A stretch of 64,000 nt of DNA, taken from Euryodendron excelsum (Eukaryota > Streptophyta > Magnoliopsida > Ericales > Pentaphylacaceae). This document shows positions 1 through 10,996 of the stretch, piece after piece. A model generated the notes under the pieces. The model was not told the DNA's origin, made no database searches, and saw nothing but the letters and a program-made list of their open reading frames with translations. A program made the translations under genes and the position numbers. Each line of letters starts with the position of its first letter. Position 1 is the stretch's first letter. The stretch lies in contig CM065386.1 of NCBI GenBank assembly GCA_033060915.1, positions 4,195,001 through 4,259,000 of the forward strand. Direction: 5' to 3'.

Positions 1-20
1 GGACTTGGCCTATCTTTAGT

Positions 21-30
<10 letters not shown>

Positions 31-51
<21 letters not shown>
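31..51 (+). repeat. E1 poly(G) tract
   Basis: A run of 21 G follows a T run. E3 has a run of 19 G (minus strand) between pol and its internal promoter module, and E2 has a short G-rich stretch (GGGGTGTGGGG) about 100 bp after its pol stop. The shared place suggests a decayed internal polypurine-like tract rather than chance. Homopolymer length is uncertain because such runs are prone to sequencing error. Confidence 0.6.
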
Positions 52-53
<2 letters not shown>

Positions 54-179
54 GCTCGGTGTTCGCTTTGTGTTTAATGCTACTATTAGGAAATTGTCGT
101 TTTGGTAGTTTTTCTCTATATTTTTTTTTTGAGATTTTCATTAGTTTTTGTCAGTTTTGTGTTGTGTTGAGTCAAATTC

Positions 180-430
180 TAGGTTGACCGTTCGAACGGT
201 GTGCATTGCGTTCGAATGGGCCGTTCAAAGAGCATTAGACGGTCGTTTGAACGGTTGCGTCTTAAGTTACGTTCAAACGGCCTTCGAACGGGTTCCCACC
301 TTCTATAAAAAGAGGCGTCCGAAGTTGAGTTCAAACTCAATTCAAACGTAAAACTAGTGAGAGATTGAGTGTTTTCGGAGTTTCTGAGTAGTAGGGCCTT
401 GCCGGAGTTCGAGCATGAGTCTGCATTCAC
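180..430 (+). promoter_or_regulatory. E1 internal promoter-like module before the extra ORF
   Basis: A cluster of CCGTTCGAACGG-type motifs covers 182-293, with a perfect 14-bp palindrome ACCGTTCGAACGGT at 187-200. A TATA-like box (CTATAAAAAG) starts at 303. It is followed by AGGCGTCCG, then GAGTTCAAACTCA, then a leader containing a CCGGAG..CGAGCATG block. E2 has the same series at 24985-25350 and E3 has the palindromes and TATA at 53167-53415 on the minus strand. Conservation of order and spacing argues for a promoter driving the extra ORF. Transcription itself is not shown. Confidence 0.6.
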
Positions 431-530
431 ACGCTATCATCTATTCTTGTCTTAGGTACTCTTCTTGAGCCTCTCTCATGCACTGTTTTATATTGTTAGA
501 GTAGTCTATCGTGTATCCACCTGCTTAATC

Positions 531-1741
531 ATGGCTGGTCGTGCTGGTCAGGGTGGTAGGGCTCGTAGCAGTAGAGGCCGGGGAGCGGCATTATCGCCTC
601 CCCCAGCGTATGATGTTGAGAGATTCATTAGTGAGGCTACCTCAAATGCTTTTATTGAGACTTGGAGTGTGAGAGGGTTCCCTAGAGAGCGGGAGTTCGT
701 TCTCTATGCTTTTAGGGGTGGTATTTACCGCTGGGAGGAGGAGTTTGTTAGGAGAGAGAGTGGACCCCATTGGCTCGCTTCTAGGGGTCTTGGGTATTCA
801 TGTTGATCGCCGAGTTCATGGCAAACATCCGTAGAGCTAGTACCACTCCGGGGCATGAGGTGATTGAGTCGTGGGTCAGAGGGCATCTGGTTAGGATTAC
901 TCCGGGCACGTTTACCTAGGTGTATCAGCTACCCAGAGTTGCTGAGGCACAGTTTAGTTACCCAGCTGAGGGGGCGCTGGATTTTGATGTTATATCCGAT
1001 GAGGTATGTGTTGAGGGGACACATTGGGTGGGTAAACGTCACTTGCCCATGAGAGTGCTTACACCGCGTTACCGGCCATTGTTTTTATTTTCTTGTCATT
1101 CGCTTATGCCGATTACGCATCATACTGAGGTGAGTCGGGCGAGAACAGCTCTTCTGTGGGCTATAGGTACTCAGCGATCGATCGACCTGCCGAGATTCAT
1201 GTTTATGGCACTATACACCGAGTATGCATTTCCTAGAGTACAGGGGGCCATTCCTTTTGGTTGTCTGCTCTCGTTTGTGATAGAGGAGGTTGGGGTTGAT
1301 ATTGTCCCAGGATTACTCTGGGTGCAGCAGGTGTCTGCTATTGACGTGTCGAGTGTGAGACGTTCAGAGGGACATTTACCTCCCCCGCCAGTGCCACTAG
1401 AGGGAGCTCAGCCTGTAGAGCAGCTAGAGGAGCAGCAGGGTCAGGTTCCAAGCATGCAGCTTCTATTGGAGAGACTTGAGCAGCAGTCTCAAACTTTGGC
1501 AGCTCAGGGAGTTATTTTAGAGCAGCAGAGCCAGGCCCTTATATAGCAGGGACTTGTGCTTGAGCGAATTGAGGCTACCTTAGTTGAGAGAGCAGTTGTG
1601 CAGGAGCAGCATACGGATCATGTGACGATGTTAGAGGGTTGGATCCATGCCCAGCAGACCACCCTTGATCAGATGATGGTGTTAGTTCGGCATTTGGATC
1701 ATCAGATGCATCCACTGCTAGCTGGGGCTGACGAGGGGTAG
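531..1741 (+). pseudogene. E1 extra ORF (plant transposon-associated protein), broken
   Basis: The start is ATG at 531 (MAGRAGQGG...), matching MAGRGAPG at the start of the E2 homologue. Shared blocks include a phenylalanine-rich N-terminal segment, 'EFMAN', 'SWVRG', 'ITP.TF', 'LPRV', 'SDEVC' and 'LLWAIGT'. These resemble the domain known as a putative plant transposon protein (Transposase_32-like; from memory, not searched). The C-terminal 120 residues are Gln/Leu/Glu-rich with heptad spacing and probably form a coiled coil. Damage: a frameshift near 800 and in-frame TAG at 917-919 and 1544-1546, both readable as CAG to TAG. No signal peptide or membrane span is evident, so an envelope role is not supported. 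Confidence 0.65.
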
Positions 1742-3495
1742 TGTTTAGATACTGTGATTGTTCATGTTCTTATCATCTTATGTATCTAAAACTCATTTTG
1801 CACATTAGTGGATACATGTTTTGTGTTATTTTGTTCATGTGCCGATATATTGTTATTCTTGGTTATTATGCTTCGAACTTTGTCATGTTTTATGGATTGG
1901 TCTCAGGTGTGGCAATATGTTGATTACTTTTCAGACACTTGGAAGTCTTCAGTAAAGGTTTGATGTATCATATGGTTCGGTACTTTGGTTTGTATTTCTC
2001 ACACTTTTTCATATACTCTTTATGTTTATTGTTACAATTGAAAGTGTTGGAGATTATCTTGAGGAACTATATCTATACTCATGTCAATGTGCTTATGATG
2101 TCAAGGATACTTTAAGTCGTGCATTGGACTAAATTTGAGTTGATTATTGATCCACCTTAGATGTTGTGATGCATTACAAGTTTTTGTCATAAAACCATTA
2201 AAAGAGAGAGTTTACATTGTTGTGCACTAGTAGGTTATATGACCTTTTTATGTGTCTTTCTTGTGCATGCATGTCCTTATAAGGTGGAGATTTTATACCT
2301 TGTGAGCTTTAGAGCCTATTTATCGCCTTTTGAGAATGATTTACATTTACTCAAGGTTAAGTTATTGATTTTCATTTATTGAATAGCTTCATTATGCTTA
2401 ATTTTGGTTTACATGTTTAGTATTAGTTGAAGTTATTGACATCTTATACACTCTTGAAGTTTTGATTTGATGTGGTTTTCAAATTATAAAAATAGAGGCC
2501 ATTTCATTCCATTGAGCCGTTCATGTCTATATTTCTTTCTCGATATTCATATACACATGAGCTTGAAAGTTTGTCAATGCTAAATTCCAGAGTTGGTGCA
2601 TTGATTATGTATTTATGGAGTTGAAAGTGTATGGAGTTGAAAAGTAAAGAGAAGAAAAGAAAGGGATGAAAAAGAGTTAAAAAAAAAAATTCAAATGAAA
2701 AAGAAGTGAATGTAGTTGAAAAGTCCAAGGTTATTGTAAAGTTGGGAATCGGGAAGTGTGTGTTTAGTGACCATCATGTGTAATGCGCAATGCATATGTT
2801 AAGTTTCGTTATTTCTTCTTCTGTCCCCATTCTTGGCTCTTCTTTTATATGGCTTTACAATATTCGGAATTACATGAATCTTTAATTCAATTGTGTATAA
2901 GTCATCAATGTCAATTCTCTAATTGTGCTTAAACAGTAAATGTTCGTTCATGAAGTTATGCCAAGTCGATACACCTATAAGTTATCGGTTTTGCATTATT
3001 GGAATTGCTCTACTTGCATGTCTTGTATATTTATTCTTAAAACGAGCTTTCCATTGAGAGACCCTGTGTGTTCATGTTCAAAGTTGAGTGTATGCCTTGT
3101 GAGACTTGCGTTGAAGCATAAATGACATAATTGTATGAGTTATGAGACATTAAAGTTATATGCCATTGATAGTACACTTTAATGTATTCTATTTCTTCGA
3201 TGCTTTATGCATTTACCTTGCAATGATTCATGATCTAGGTGGATTGAGACTTGACTTGAATGAGGTTAATACATGTTTCATGTTCTTTGATATCATATTG
3301 ACATTACATGGATAGATGTTTGGGGGTATTCATCACTATAAGCCCTCACGAGACACCACTGGTCCACTAGGGGTAACCTAGGGGTTTAAAGGCTTGGTGC
3401 ATGTGCTAAATGTACTCGTGACTCCCACGAAAGTGGAGATAGGTTCTTAGAGTTAATATTTTGCTAGGGACTAGCAAAAGCTTAGTTGGGGGGTG
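1742..3495 (+). other. E1 3' noncoding region with conserved blocks and polypurine tract
   Basis: No ORF of substance. It contains an A/G-rich stretch (about 2640-2715) with counterparts in E2 (27675-27780) and E3 (about 50500-50700, opposite strand). A conserved block at 2954-2990 (GAAGTTATGCCAA..CGATACAC) recurs in E2 and E3. A long block at 3315-3401 is nearly identical in E3. A 9-bp hairpin lies at 3459-3479, and the polypurine tract AGTTGGGGGG precedes the LTR. Such regions hold cis signals for reverse transcription and possibly packaging; which of these do so is inference. Confidence 0.65.
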
Positions 3496-4796
3496 TGATT
3501 GTACTCTAAAAGTGCAATTTATACGCCTTAATTAGCTATTTGTTGGTTTGGTAATATGTTTAATTATATTATTTTTAAGCCTAATTCATACTAACTTAGG
3601 TTTGTGTTTATTTCCAGGAATCCTAGCTAAAAAGGGATAAATTTGCGCTGAAATGGAGAAGGCGTTCAAAGGGCGTTCGAACTGGTCCAAAGAGCGTTCG
3701 AACGCTACGTCGAACGGTGTTGCATAAAGACCAGGTTTGAAGTGCGTTCAATAGATTCAGAGAGCTGGCTTTCCCGTTCGAAGTGCATTCGACGCAGTGT
3801 TCGAACGGTCTTCGTGGCGTTCGAATGGTTCCTTAAGCGTTCGAACGGTTGTCCGATCCTGCACAGACTTGAAAGCCTATATAAGTTAGGATTGTGAGAT
3901 ATATTAGGATTCACGATTTTTTATAGTTTTAGGAGATAGCAGCAGCTGTAGATACAAAATTCTTCTAGTTTATTTTCAAGGTTGTTCATAGTATTCATAA
4001 TTCCTGTAATCAAATTCTCAGGTTTGCAATCAATATTTTCAGTTTATATTTATGTAACTTGTTTTTACATTACAAATATGAGTAGCTAACCTTCTTGATC
4101 TCAGGATCAAAAGCGAAGATTAATTGAATGTTTTGGATGAAGGAAGGAGGTATGTTTTGGTTTTAAAGTTAAATCTTCTAGTTATTCTCTCGTCATCTTC
4201 TTCGTTCTAGAAACCTTCGAAAACCTAGGCGTCCTATTATGTTCAATAACGCTTATGCGTGAATAACACACTCAGTATATACACTGCCTTGTAACGTTTA
4301 TGCGTGAGTTGGTTTTAGTATATGCGCTGCACGAGCCGATGATGCACGTCCTTGATTAAAACAACCTGAATTATTCTAGGAGTTAAAGTTTTGAAGGATA
4401 TTTGTTTTTATTGCTAAATATTCTGAACCCGAGACTTACGACGTAGTTGAAATGTTTGAGTTATCAAAATATCTCTTTCGGGATTCCAAAAGATGTAATT
4501 GATCTGAGCGGCTGCTCCCAGGACCTTTCTATTAATAGTTAAACTCTACATTGTTTCCAATTAATTACTTTTAATTTTGAATTAGTTTAGATAAATATAC
4601 CATCTCAAAACAATCAGATTTTTCGTTTCCCTTTTTGAAGCAAGTCTTAAGGTTTTGTGAGCAACTGAGAGCAGTGTTTTAGTACTTGTGGTTCTGTGTA
4701 ATTTGCTCCCTGTGAATCGACCTCGTTTTTATGAGTTATACTACTCTGCCGTCCTACACTTGGGATATCTCGAGCATGCATTTAGAGGCTGAGTCA
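3496..4796 (+). repeat. E1 3' LTR
   Basis: Begins TGATTGTACTC directly after the polypurine tract and ends near GAGTCA, about 1.3 kb. Its first part carries CCGTTCGAACGG-type motifs (about 3665-3855), followed by a TATA-like CTATATAAG near 3876, consistent with a U3 promoter. The partner LTR is outside the window, so the right boundary rests on analogy with E2. Confidence 0.7.
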
Positions 4797-4940
4797 AAGG
4801 GGCAGTGCGCAAGAAATCATATCGAATCTTCAAACGCCCCTGAAAATGCTATGAGGTGTTCTGAAAATAGAATGTTTGTATTTGTGTAATGAGAAACACA
4901 TGCTTATATATATATATATATCTTGTCGTTGCTTTTACAG

Positions 4941-7654
4941 CAAGTCGATGTAGACATGGAGGAGCAACAAGTTCAGCAGCTGAAACTGAAAGAAAAGGTG
5001 AAAAATATACTGCTAGTGGCAGCTGCTGATGAAGAAAATGAACCTTTACAGGAACTAAATTTCATCGATGCAATCCAACGCCTAGGTGTGTCTTACCATT
5101 TCGAAAGTGAGATTGAGGCAGCCTTAGACCACAAATATGAAACTTGTCGTCACCATAATCATGATCATGACAAAGCCAATGACGATCTTCACACTGTTGC
5201 TCTCTCGTTTCGGTTGCTTAGACGACAAGGACATCCTATCTCTTGTGGAAATTCTTTTTACCATTTGATTCGTCTTTGATTTCTAAACAAGGTTATAACA
5301 ATCAAACACGCGTCGGGATTAGTCAAAGTATACATAAGCTGACCCAGACACTCGATTAATTAAAAAAAGAAAAATAATGGTAATATGAATATGTTAATAT
5401 TGGTGTACTTACCTGGTTGACCCACCATGAACGCCCCTGTTTAAGTCCATGACCCGATACTGCTACTTGTGCACTCTCCCCATCTCATAAAAACTGGTAA
5501 TTACGTGGCCAAAAATCTTAGGACTGACCCCAAGGAATTAGTAGCACCTAAAAAGTTTCGAAGCGGACCCCCAAATCCTACGCCTTGACCACCAAGCTAA
5601 CATATGCCCATTAATTGGTAATTACTCTTAAATGTGCCTTTTGAGTATATATCTATATAGATCCCAAGACATCCAACGTAAAAGGGTTTAAATGTAGTTT
5701 ATTGCTAATGTTGTATTCTCTTCCCTGTCTCCGTTCTTTCTGTACAGTACAGAATGTTTTAGAGAGAGAGACTCGTATGCTGTGAATAGTGTGAATATTG
5801 TACGTGGTGTAATACACTCCGCGGCTAACATTAGTGGAGCATATAGATTTATAGGCTCTGTCTGCTTGTGATTCATATTCGGGTCAATCCGAAAAAGAGT
5901 ATGTTTTTGGATTCACGCTTCCGCATTAATTATATGATTTCTAACCCTCACTGATTTAAGCAGATGTGTTCGATAAATTCAAGGACAGCAAAGGCAAATT
6001 TGAGGAATCTTTAACCAGTGATGTGCAAGGAATGTTAAGTTTGTATGAGGCTACACTTCTCAGGGTGCGTGGAGAAGATATACTGGATGAAGCACTTGCT
6101 TTTACCACAACTCACCTTGAGTCTCTGGTACAAGCCAACTTAAGCAATCCTCTTGCAGCACAAGTAATTCATGCTCTAAAGCAGCCCATCCGCACTGGCT
6201 TGACAAGGCTAGAGGCAAGGCGCTACATTTCCTTGAATGAAGAAGATGATTCCCATGATGAAGTCCTACTGAATTTTGCAAAATTAGATTTCAACCCGTT
6301 GCAGAAAGTGCACCAGAGGGAGCTAGGCGAAATCACAAGGTAAGTTCCTTAATCAAGACAGACTGGAAGGGTCTAAAATTGATGACAAGAGTGATTCTAT
6401 TTGATTGTATATTTCAGGTAGTGGAAAGATTTAGACTTCGCAAAGAAACTACCTTTTGCAAGAGACAGATTGGTGGAGTGCTACTTTTGGATATTGGGAG
6501 TGTACTTTGAGCCCCAATATTTCCTTGCTAGAAAGATACTAACCAAAGTGATTGCAATGACTTCCATTATTGATGACATATATGATGGGTATGGCACCTT
6601 GGGAGAACTTGTGCTCTTCACCGACGCAATTGAGAGGTTCGATTAATTCCCTCAGTGATCTCTGGATTTAACCTTTTACGGATCCTAGGATTTTTTAAGG
6701 AAAAGTCATTTAACACAAGCTACTTGGTTTTCAGGTGGGATATCGGTGCCCTGGATCAACTTCCCGAGTACATGAAACTATGCTATCAAGCACTTCTTGA
6801 TGTTTACAGCATGATTGATGAAGAGATTGCCAAAGAAGGAAGATCATATCGTGTCCAATATGCAAAATCTGCAGTAAGCCTCATACTGAATTACGTTTCG
6901 TAGTTAGCAATATGAATATATACGTATGATTTGATACAAAAAAATGTAATACTAATCCATTTTCTTCAAATCCCAGATGAAAAATTTAGTTAGAGCATAC
7001 TTTGATGAAGCCAAATGGTTTCACGAAGGTTATGTTCCAAGTATGGAAGAGTATATGCGTCTTGCGCTAGTAACTAGTGGCTACACAATGCTTGCAACCA
7101 CTTCCTTTGTCGGCATGGGAGAAGTGGTGACAAAAGAGGCCTTTGATTGGGTGTCAAATGATCCTTTAATTGTTAAAGCTTCGTCGGTGATTTGTGGACT
7201 CATGGATGACATGGTTGGCCACAAGGTAATATAGATCATGACTTATAATATATGGTCTCAAATTGTAAAATAAAACTATATGGTTGAATATGTACAGATT
7301 CTAACCTTTGTGTTACTGATCTTATTGTAGTTTGAGCAGAAGAGAGGGCACGTAGCCTCTGCAGTTGAATGTTACATGAAAGATCATGGATCATCAGAGG
7401 AAGAAACGCTTTTTGAATTTCACAAACAAGTTACAAATGCATGGAAAGGCATAAATGAGGAGTGTCTCCAGCCAGCTAAGGTCCCAATGCCCCTTCTCGT
7501 TCGAGTTCTCAATCTTGCAAGGGTGATAAATGTGATATATAAGGGTGAAGATGGGTACACTCATTCTGGAACCAGGCTGAAAGGTTTTGTAACCTCCATG
7601 CTTATCGATTCTACGCCAATCAGCATGCAAATGGTCCTCTCCTCCATAGAATGA
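4941..7654 (+). pseudogene. Sesquiterpene synthase (TPS-a, germacrene D synthase-like), exons 2-7, broken
   Basis: Terpene cyclases of this family ionise and cyclise farnesyl diphosphate in the cytosol. Exons: 2 at 4941-about 5247, 3 at 5964-6339, 4 at 6418-6636, 5 at 6735-6873, 6 at 6977-7225, 7 at 7331-7654. Lengths 219, 139 and 249 for exons 4-6 fit the family's conserved gene structure. Exon 4 has the metal-binding DDIYD motif; exon 6 into 7 has the NSE/DTE-type site (DDMVGHKFE). The protein ends MQMVLSSIE. Two defects: exon 4 opens R-stop-W (TAG at 6419-6421) where the family has RWW, and exon 2 should end after SCG at 5247 but is followed by GA instead of GT. Exon 1 (with RRx8W) is not in the window; E1 lies where it would be expected. 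A pseudogene, or an allele read incorrectly, is likely. Confidence 0.88.
5311..5375 (+). mobile_element. SINE 3' fragment in terpene synthase intron 2
   Basis: The stretch CGGGATTAGTC...ATAAGCTGACCCAGACACTCG followed by an A-rich tail closely resembles the 3' end of the SINE at 47737-47961 (GTGATTAGTC...CAAGCTGGCCCAAACACC plus poly-A). No A or B box lies upstream, so it is a 5'-truncated copy. It sits about 60 bp after the damaged donor of exon 2. Confidence 0.55.
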
Positions 7655-9158
7655 TTCCTAGGATTTATTAGTTTGTTTGCCATAAAGCATTGTAAAATGA
7701 TATGAAATCATTTAAATGCATTTCCAATAAAAGGAAACTTGTATTGCAAAATAAAGGGAAATTTGGTTCCTAAGTATGGGATACCATCTTCACAGCATAG
7801 TTGTACATCTCAACCTTGAGAGGCATTCACAATAAAGGAAACTTGATTCCTAAGTTTGGGATACTATCTTCTTGTGATCGTATCATAATTGTGCATTTAA
7901 AACTTGAGTAACATGAGATGAGTTTTGCCGCTGTCATTTGCCGCTGTAATCAGTTAATCTTGCTTCTCTGATTAGGATCAGTTTGGCTTCTTGCCAACCT
8001 TCCTCCCTTTCCCAGTTACTTTGGTCCTAGTTTCTCTTTGTGGTCTGAGCTGATTAGAGCTGCCCCTTCTCCCCCTATTTATTTAATAAAAGGTTTATTT
8101 TGCTGATAAAAAAAAATGAAAGTACAATAACTCTATACTAAAAACAGCAGCAAAACTATTTTCCCCCCTCATGATTCTTTTCCTCTTTTATTTTTTTATT
8201 TCTTTTTACTTGTGTGGTTGTGCCTTTATGTTTTGGAGGGAGAAAAGGTGCATAAATTCAAATAGTAAGCTCTCTCTCTCTCTCTCTTTAATATAGCGAC
8301 CGATTCAAACCTTTGCATCTATATTCCCCACTTACAAGTAGGACCAGAACTTAATACGCATGCTTACATATTTTAGGTGATATAAATTTGACTTTAAGAT
8401 CATTGTTATATTTTTGTAAAGACAATGATGAAAATCAAACTTTAATGACCATAGGAGCAAAGAATGTATTGTTACGAGCATGACTATATTGAAATACTTT
8501 ATCAATTAAACTGGGCTTGACTTGATTGTTAATGTGAAAATTAATGTTATAGCCTTGAAAATTATAAGAGATTGGCCATTTGATTTTCATGACTTCTGAA
8601 TTGAATGAAAATCTTGCATTTAAACATGTTTCAATTGATTTTCACAAAAGAAAAAAAGTACTCAGTTCGCTATGCACTCCAGTAAAATTTTGAGTGTTCT
8701 TGTACTTCTCGTCGCTTAATCTTCTCACACAAACAAAAAAAAAAATGGAAAAATCTTTTCAACCTTTAGCTGTTCCTTCTTCTCGAAAGAAGTGTTATAA
8801 AATGGGATTACTAGCTATTGTGCGCATCTAATGTCTATATGCAGTGTGTTCTATTTTACCTACCTAGAAACCCATTTTAATGTCAACTTTCTATCGTCCT
8901 CCCTTTTGTTTTCTTCTAGTAACCAAAATCAAAAGTACATCTATGTATTATCTATGTATGTATTGATGATCATCTCATAAGGAGCAACATTATAAGTTAT
9001 TTTTTGGAATGATTTTAACAAGATATATAGCAAACCATGTGTGAAATGTGTGTAAAGAATGGTACCTAGTACAGCCTGACTGGGTCCTTATAGTAGTGGG
9101 GTTCCTAAAAAAAAAGCCAAATTAATGAGAAAGCTCTGGCTACACCTCAATTGGTTAT
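7655..9158. other. Spacer after terpene synthase, with possible LINE tail
   Basis: AT-rich DNA without a supported gene. Soon after the stop codon two related stretches containing 'GGAAACTTG.TT' and 'TTCCTAAGT.TGGGATA' (about 7735-7785 and 7835-7870) form a short degenerate direct repeat, probably in the 3' untranslated region. At about 7990-8118, text ending 'TTTAATAAAAGG...GCTGATAAAAAAAAA' resembles the 3' tail of plant L1-type LINEs; this is a weak call. A CT microsatellite lies near 8270-8287. Confidence 0.45.
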
Positions 9159-10996
9159 TGTTAGTTCAGGTGACAACTCAAGAGAGGGTGAATTGAATTT
9201 AAACAATAATTCAATAAATAATTTTAAATTTAAAAATTGTAACTAAATATTCAAACAAATATTAATCAAACAATAATATGTTTTAAATAAATGCAAACAA
9301 TTCAAACTATAAAGTAAAGGTGATAGAGAGAAGAAAATACGACACCAAGATTTATTGTGGTTCGACTTCAAATCCAAACTCTACGTCCACTCCCTAAGGC
9401 TTATTCCTTGAGATTTGTCTCCACTATATCCAAACCGTAAATATAACCACTAACTTTTTAACCCAGGCTGTAGTCTTCATTTACAACTAGTTTTTTCTAC
9501 AGATACTAGTCACACCCCTCGAACTAGTTTTTACATAGGTGTTAGTCACACTCAATCAAGTGATCCCTCACTCCAACTAGTTTTTATAGAGATGTTAGTC
9601 ATACCCAACCCCTAGTTATTTTTCCTAGCTAGTCTCTCTCTTGCTAGAAAAAAGAATAAGAGTATAACCACTCTTACTTACAAATAATAATCTCAAAGAA
9701 TAAATATGCCAATGAAGTTCTCAAAACATTACAAGATAGAATACAATGAAGCTCTCAAAGAATTTGTACGATGAATATCACTTTAATGCACAATCTCTTA
9801 TTGCTCTTGGTGTTTTCTTTTGTTCCTTAAGTGTATCTCCATTTATAGATGAAGATAGGAGGACGATTTATAACTTCAAATGAGTTTATAGCCATTGGAG
9901 AGTATTGAAGATATTTCTTCATGTTGAGCAAGTTGTTGCCAAACAAGTTTTTAAATTTCAGATCAGATGTCTTTACTTCCACCTCGATTCTCGCCTTAAT
10001 AAAGTTTGAATTTGAACATGGATATAAGATAACGGTTGTTGGCATGGAAGTTAGCTTTTCAGAACTTCAAGAATTAAGTCGATCTAATGGTCATATCAAA
10101 GTTATGATCAAATTACTCAAACTTTCTCTCAAATAGCATATTTAAATTTCTACAGAGTTGCCTTCACTTCCACCTCGATTTTCTCCCTTATTACATTCGA
10201 ATTTGAAAATAGCTAGAAGAAAAAAGTTGTAGACATGGAAGTAATCTTTTCAAAAATTTAAGAATCATAGCATTTGAATCGCTGAGTCAAAAAATATGAG
10301 TGAAATACTCAGGCTGTCTCTCTAGCTATCATCTTTGAATTTCTAAAACACTTAGCCTTATTTCACATCGTGTTTCACTCAGATAACATTTAATTTGAAA
10401 ATTCATATAACATATAAAATGTATATATGAATGTTACCTTTGTATAACTTCAAGAATTGGATCATTTGGACTTTTGAATAAAAAGATATGGTCAAATAAT
10501 CATGACTATCTTCAAACTGTCATATTTTGAATTTTAAATCCAATAAGTCACATTCCAGCTCATTTTCATCCCATAAACCATTCTTTTTATGAAAACTTCA
10601 TAAATTATCATAATTAGATATTTGAGCCTTTTTTTTCAGCCTCGTGAGAATCAAATCAATCCAATGGTTGGATCAAAAGATGTGGGCAAAAAACTAAGGC
10701 TGTATCATAGGATATAGTTTCATCGAATTTTCAACCTTACAAGAAAATTATGTCCTCTAATTTTTTTTTTTTTGAATCAAGTTTTCTTAAAACATGATTT
10801 TCAAGGATTTAGATATTACTTTTTAAGTCTTGATCAATCTTTCAAGTGCTTCATAATCCTGCAAAACTTTATTACACCAACTAGGCTAAGGATTAAAAGC
10901 ATTGAATATATTTACTTAAGAAAATATTTATAAATCAAAGTAAGTTATTATCAAAATCATATATAAAATTTCATTTGAATAAACTTAGAGCTAACA
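9159..10996 (-). repeat. LTR of a Ty1-copia (SIRE/Maximus-like) remnant
   Basis: The segment begins TGTTAGTTCAGG and ends GAGCTAACA, so it has TG..CA termini. On the minus strand it is preceded by AATGGGAGAT, a copia-type polypurine tract, which makes it a 3' LTR on the minus strand. Length is 1838 bp, long as in the SIRE/Maximus group. Inside, roughly 9950-10600 holds three or four degenerate units of about 195 bp marked by 'CTTCCACCTCGATT' or its decayed forms. No second LTR was found. Confidence 0.6.

Larger units (their letters stand above)
1..4796 (+). mobile_element. E1: Athila-like Ty3/gypsy element, 3' part
   Basis: Seen: a promoter-like module (about 180-430), an extra ORF (531-1741), about 1.75 kb of noncoding DNA, a polypurine tract ending in GGGGGG, and a 3' LTR starting TGATTGTACTC at 3496. 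The order matches E2 and E3 in this window, where the same parts follow an Athila-type pol. The 5' LTR, gag and pol would lie upstream of the window. The LTR end is placed at 4796 by analogy with the GAGTCA end of E2; the target duplication cannot be tested because the other flank is outside. The element stops about 145 bp before terpene synthase exon 2, so it may sit in that gene's first intron or have displaced exon 1. Confidence 0.8.

Noticed and set aside
187..300. CRISPR or integron-like repeat cluster
   Set aside because: Motifs are irregularly spaced palindromes without uniform spacers, and recur in LTRs of plant retroelements.
4941..7654. Functional terpene synthase
   Set aside because: In-frame TAG at the start of exon 4, no exon 1 in the window, and a doubtful exon 2 donor.
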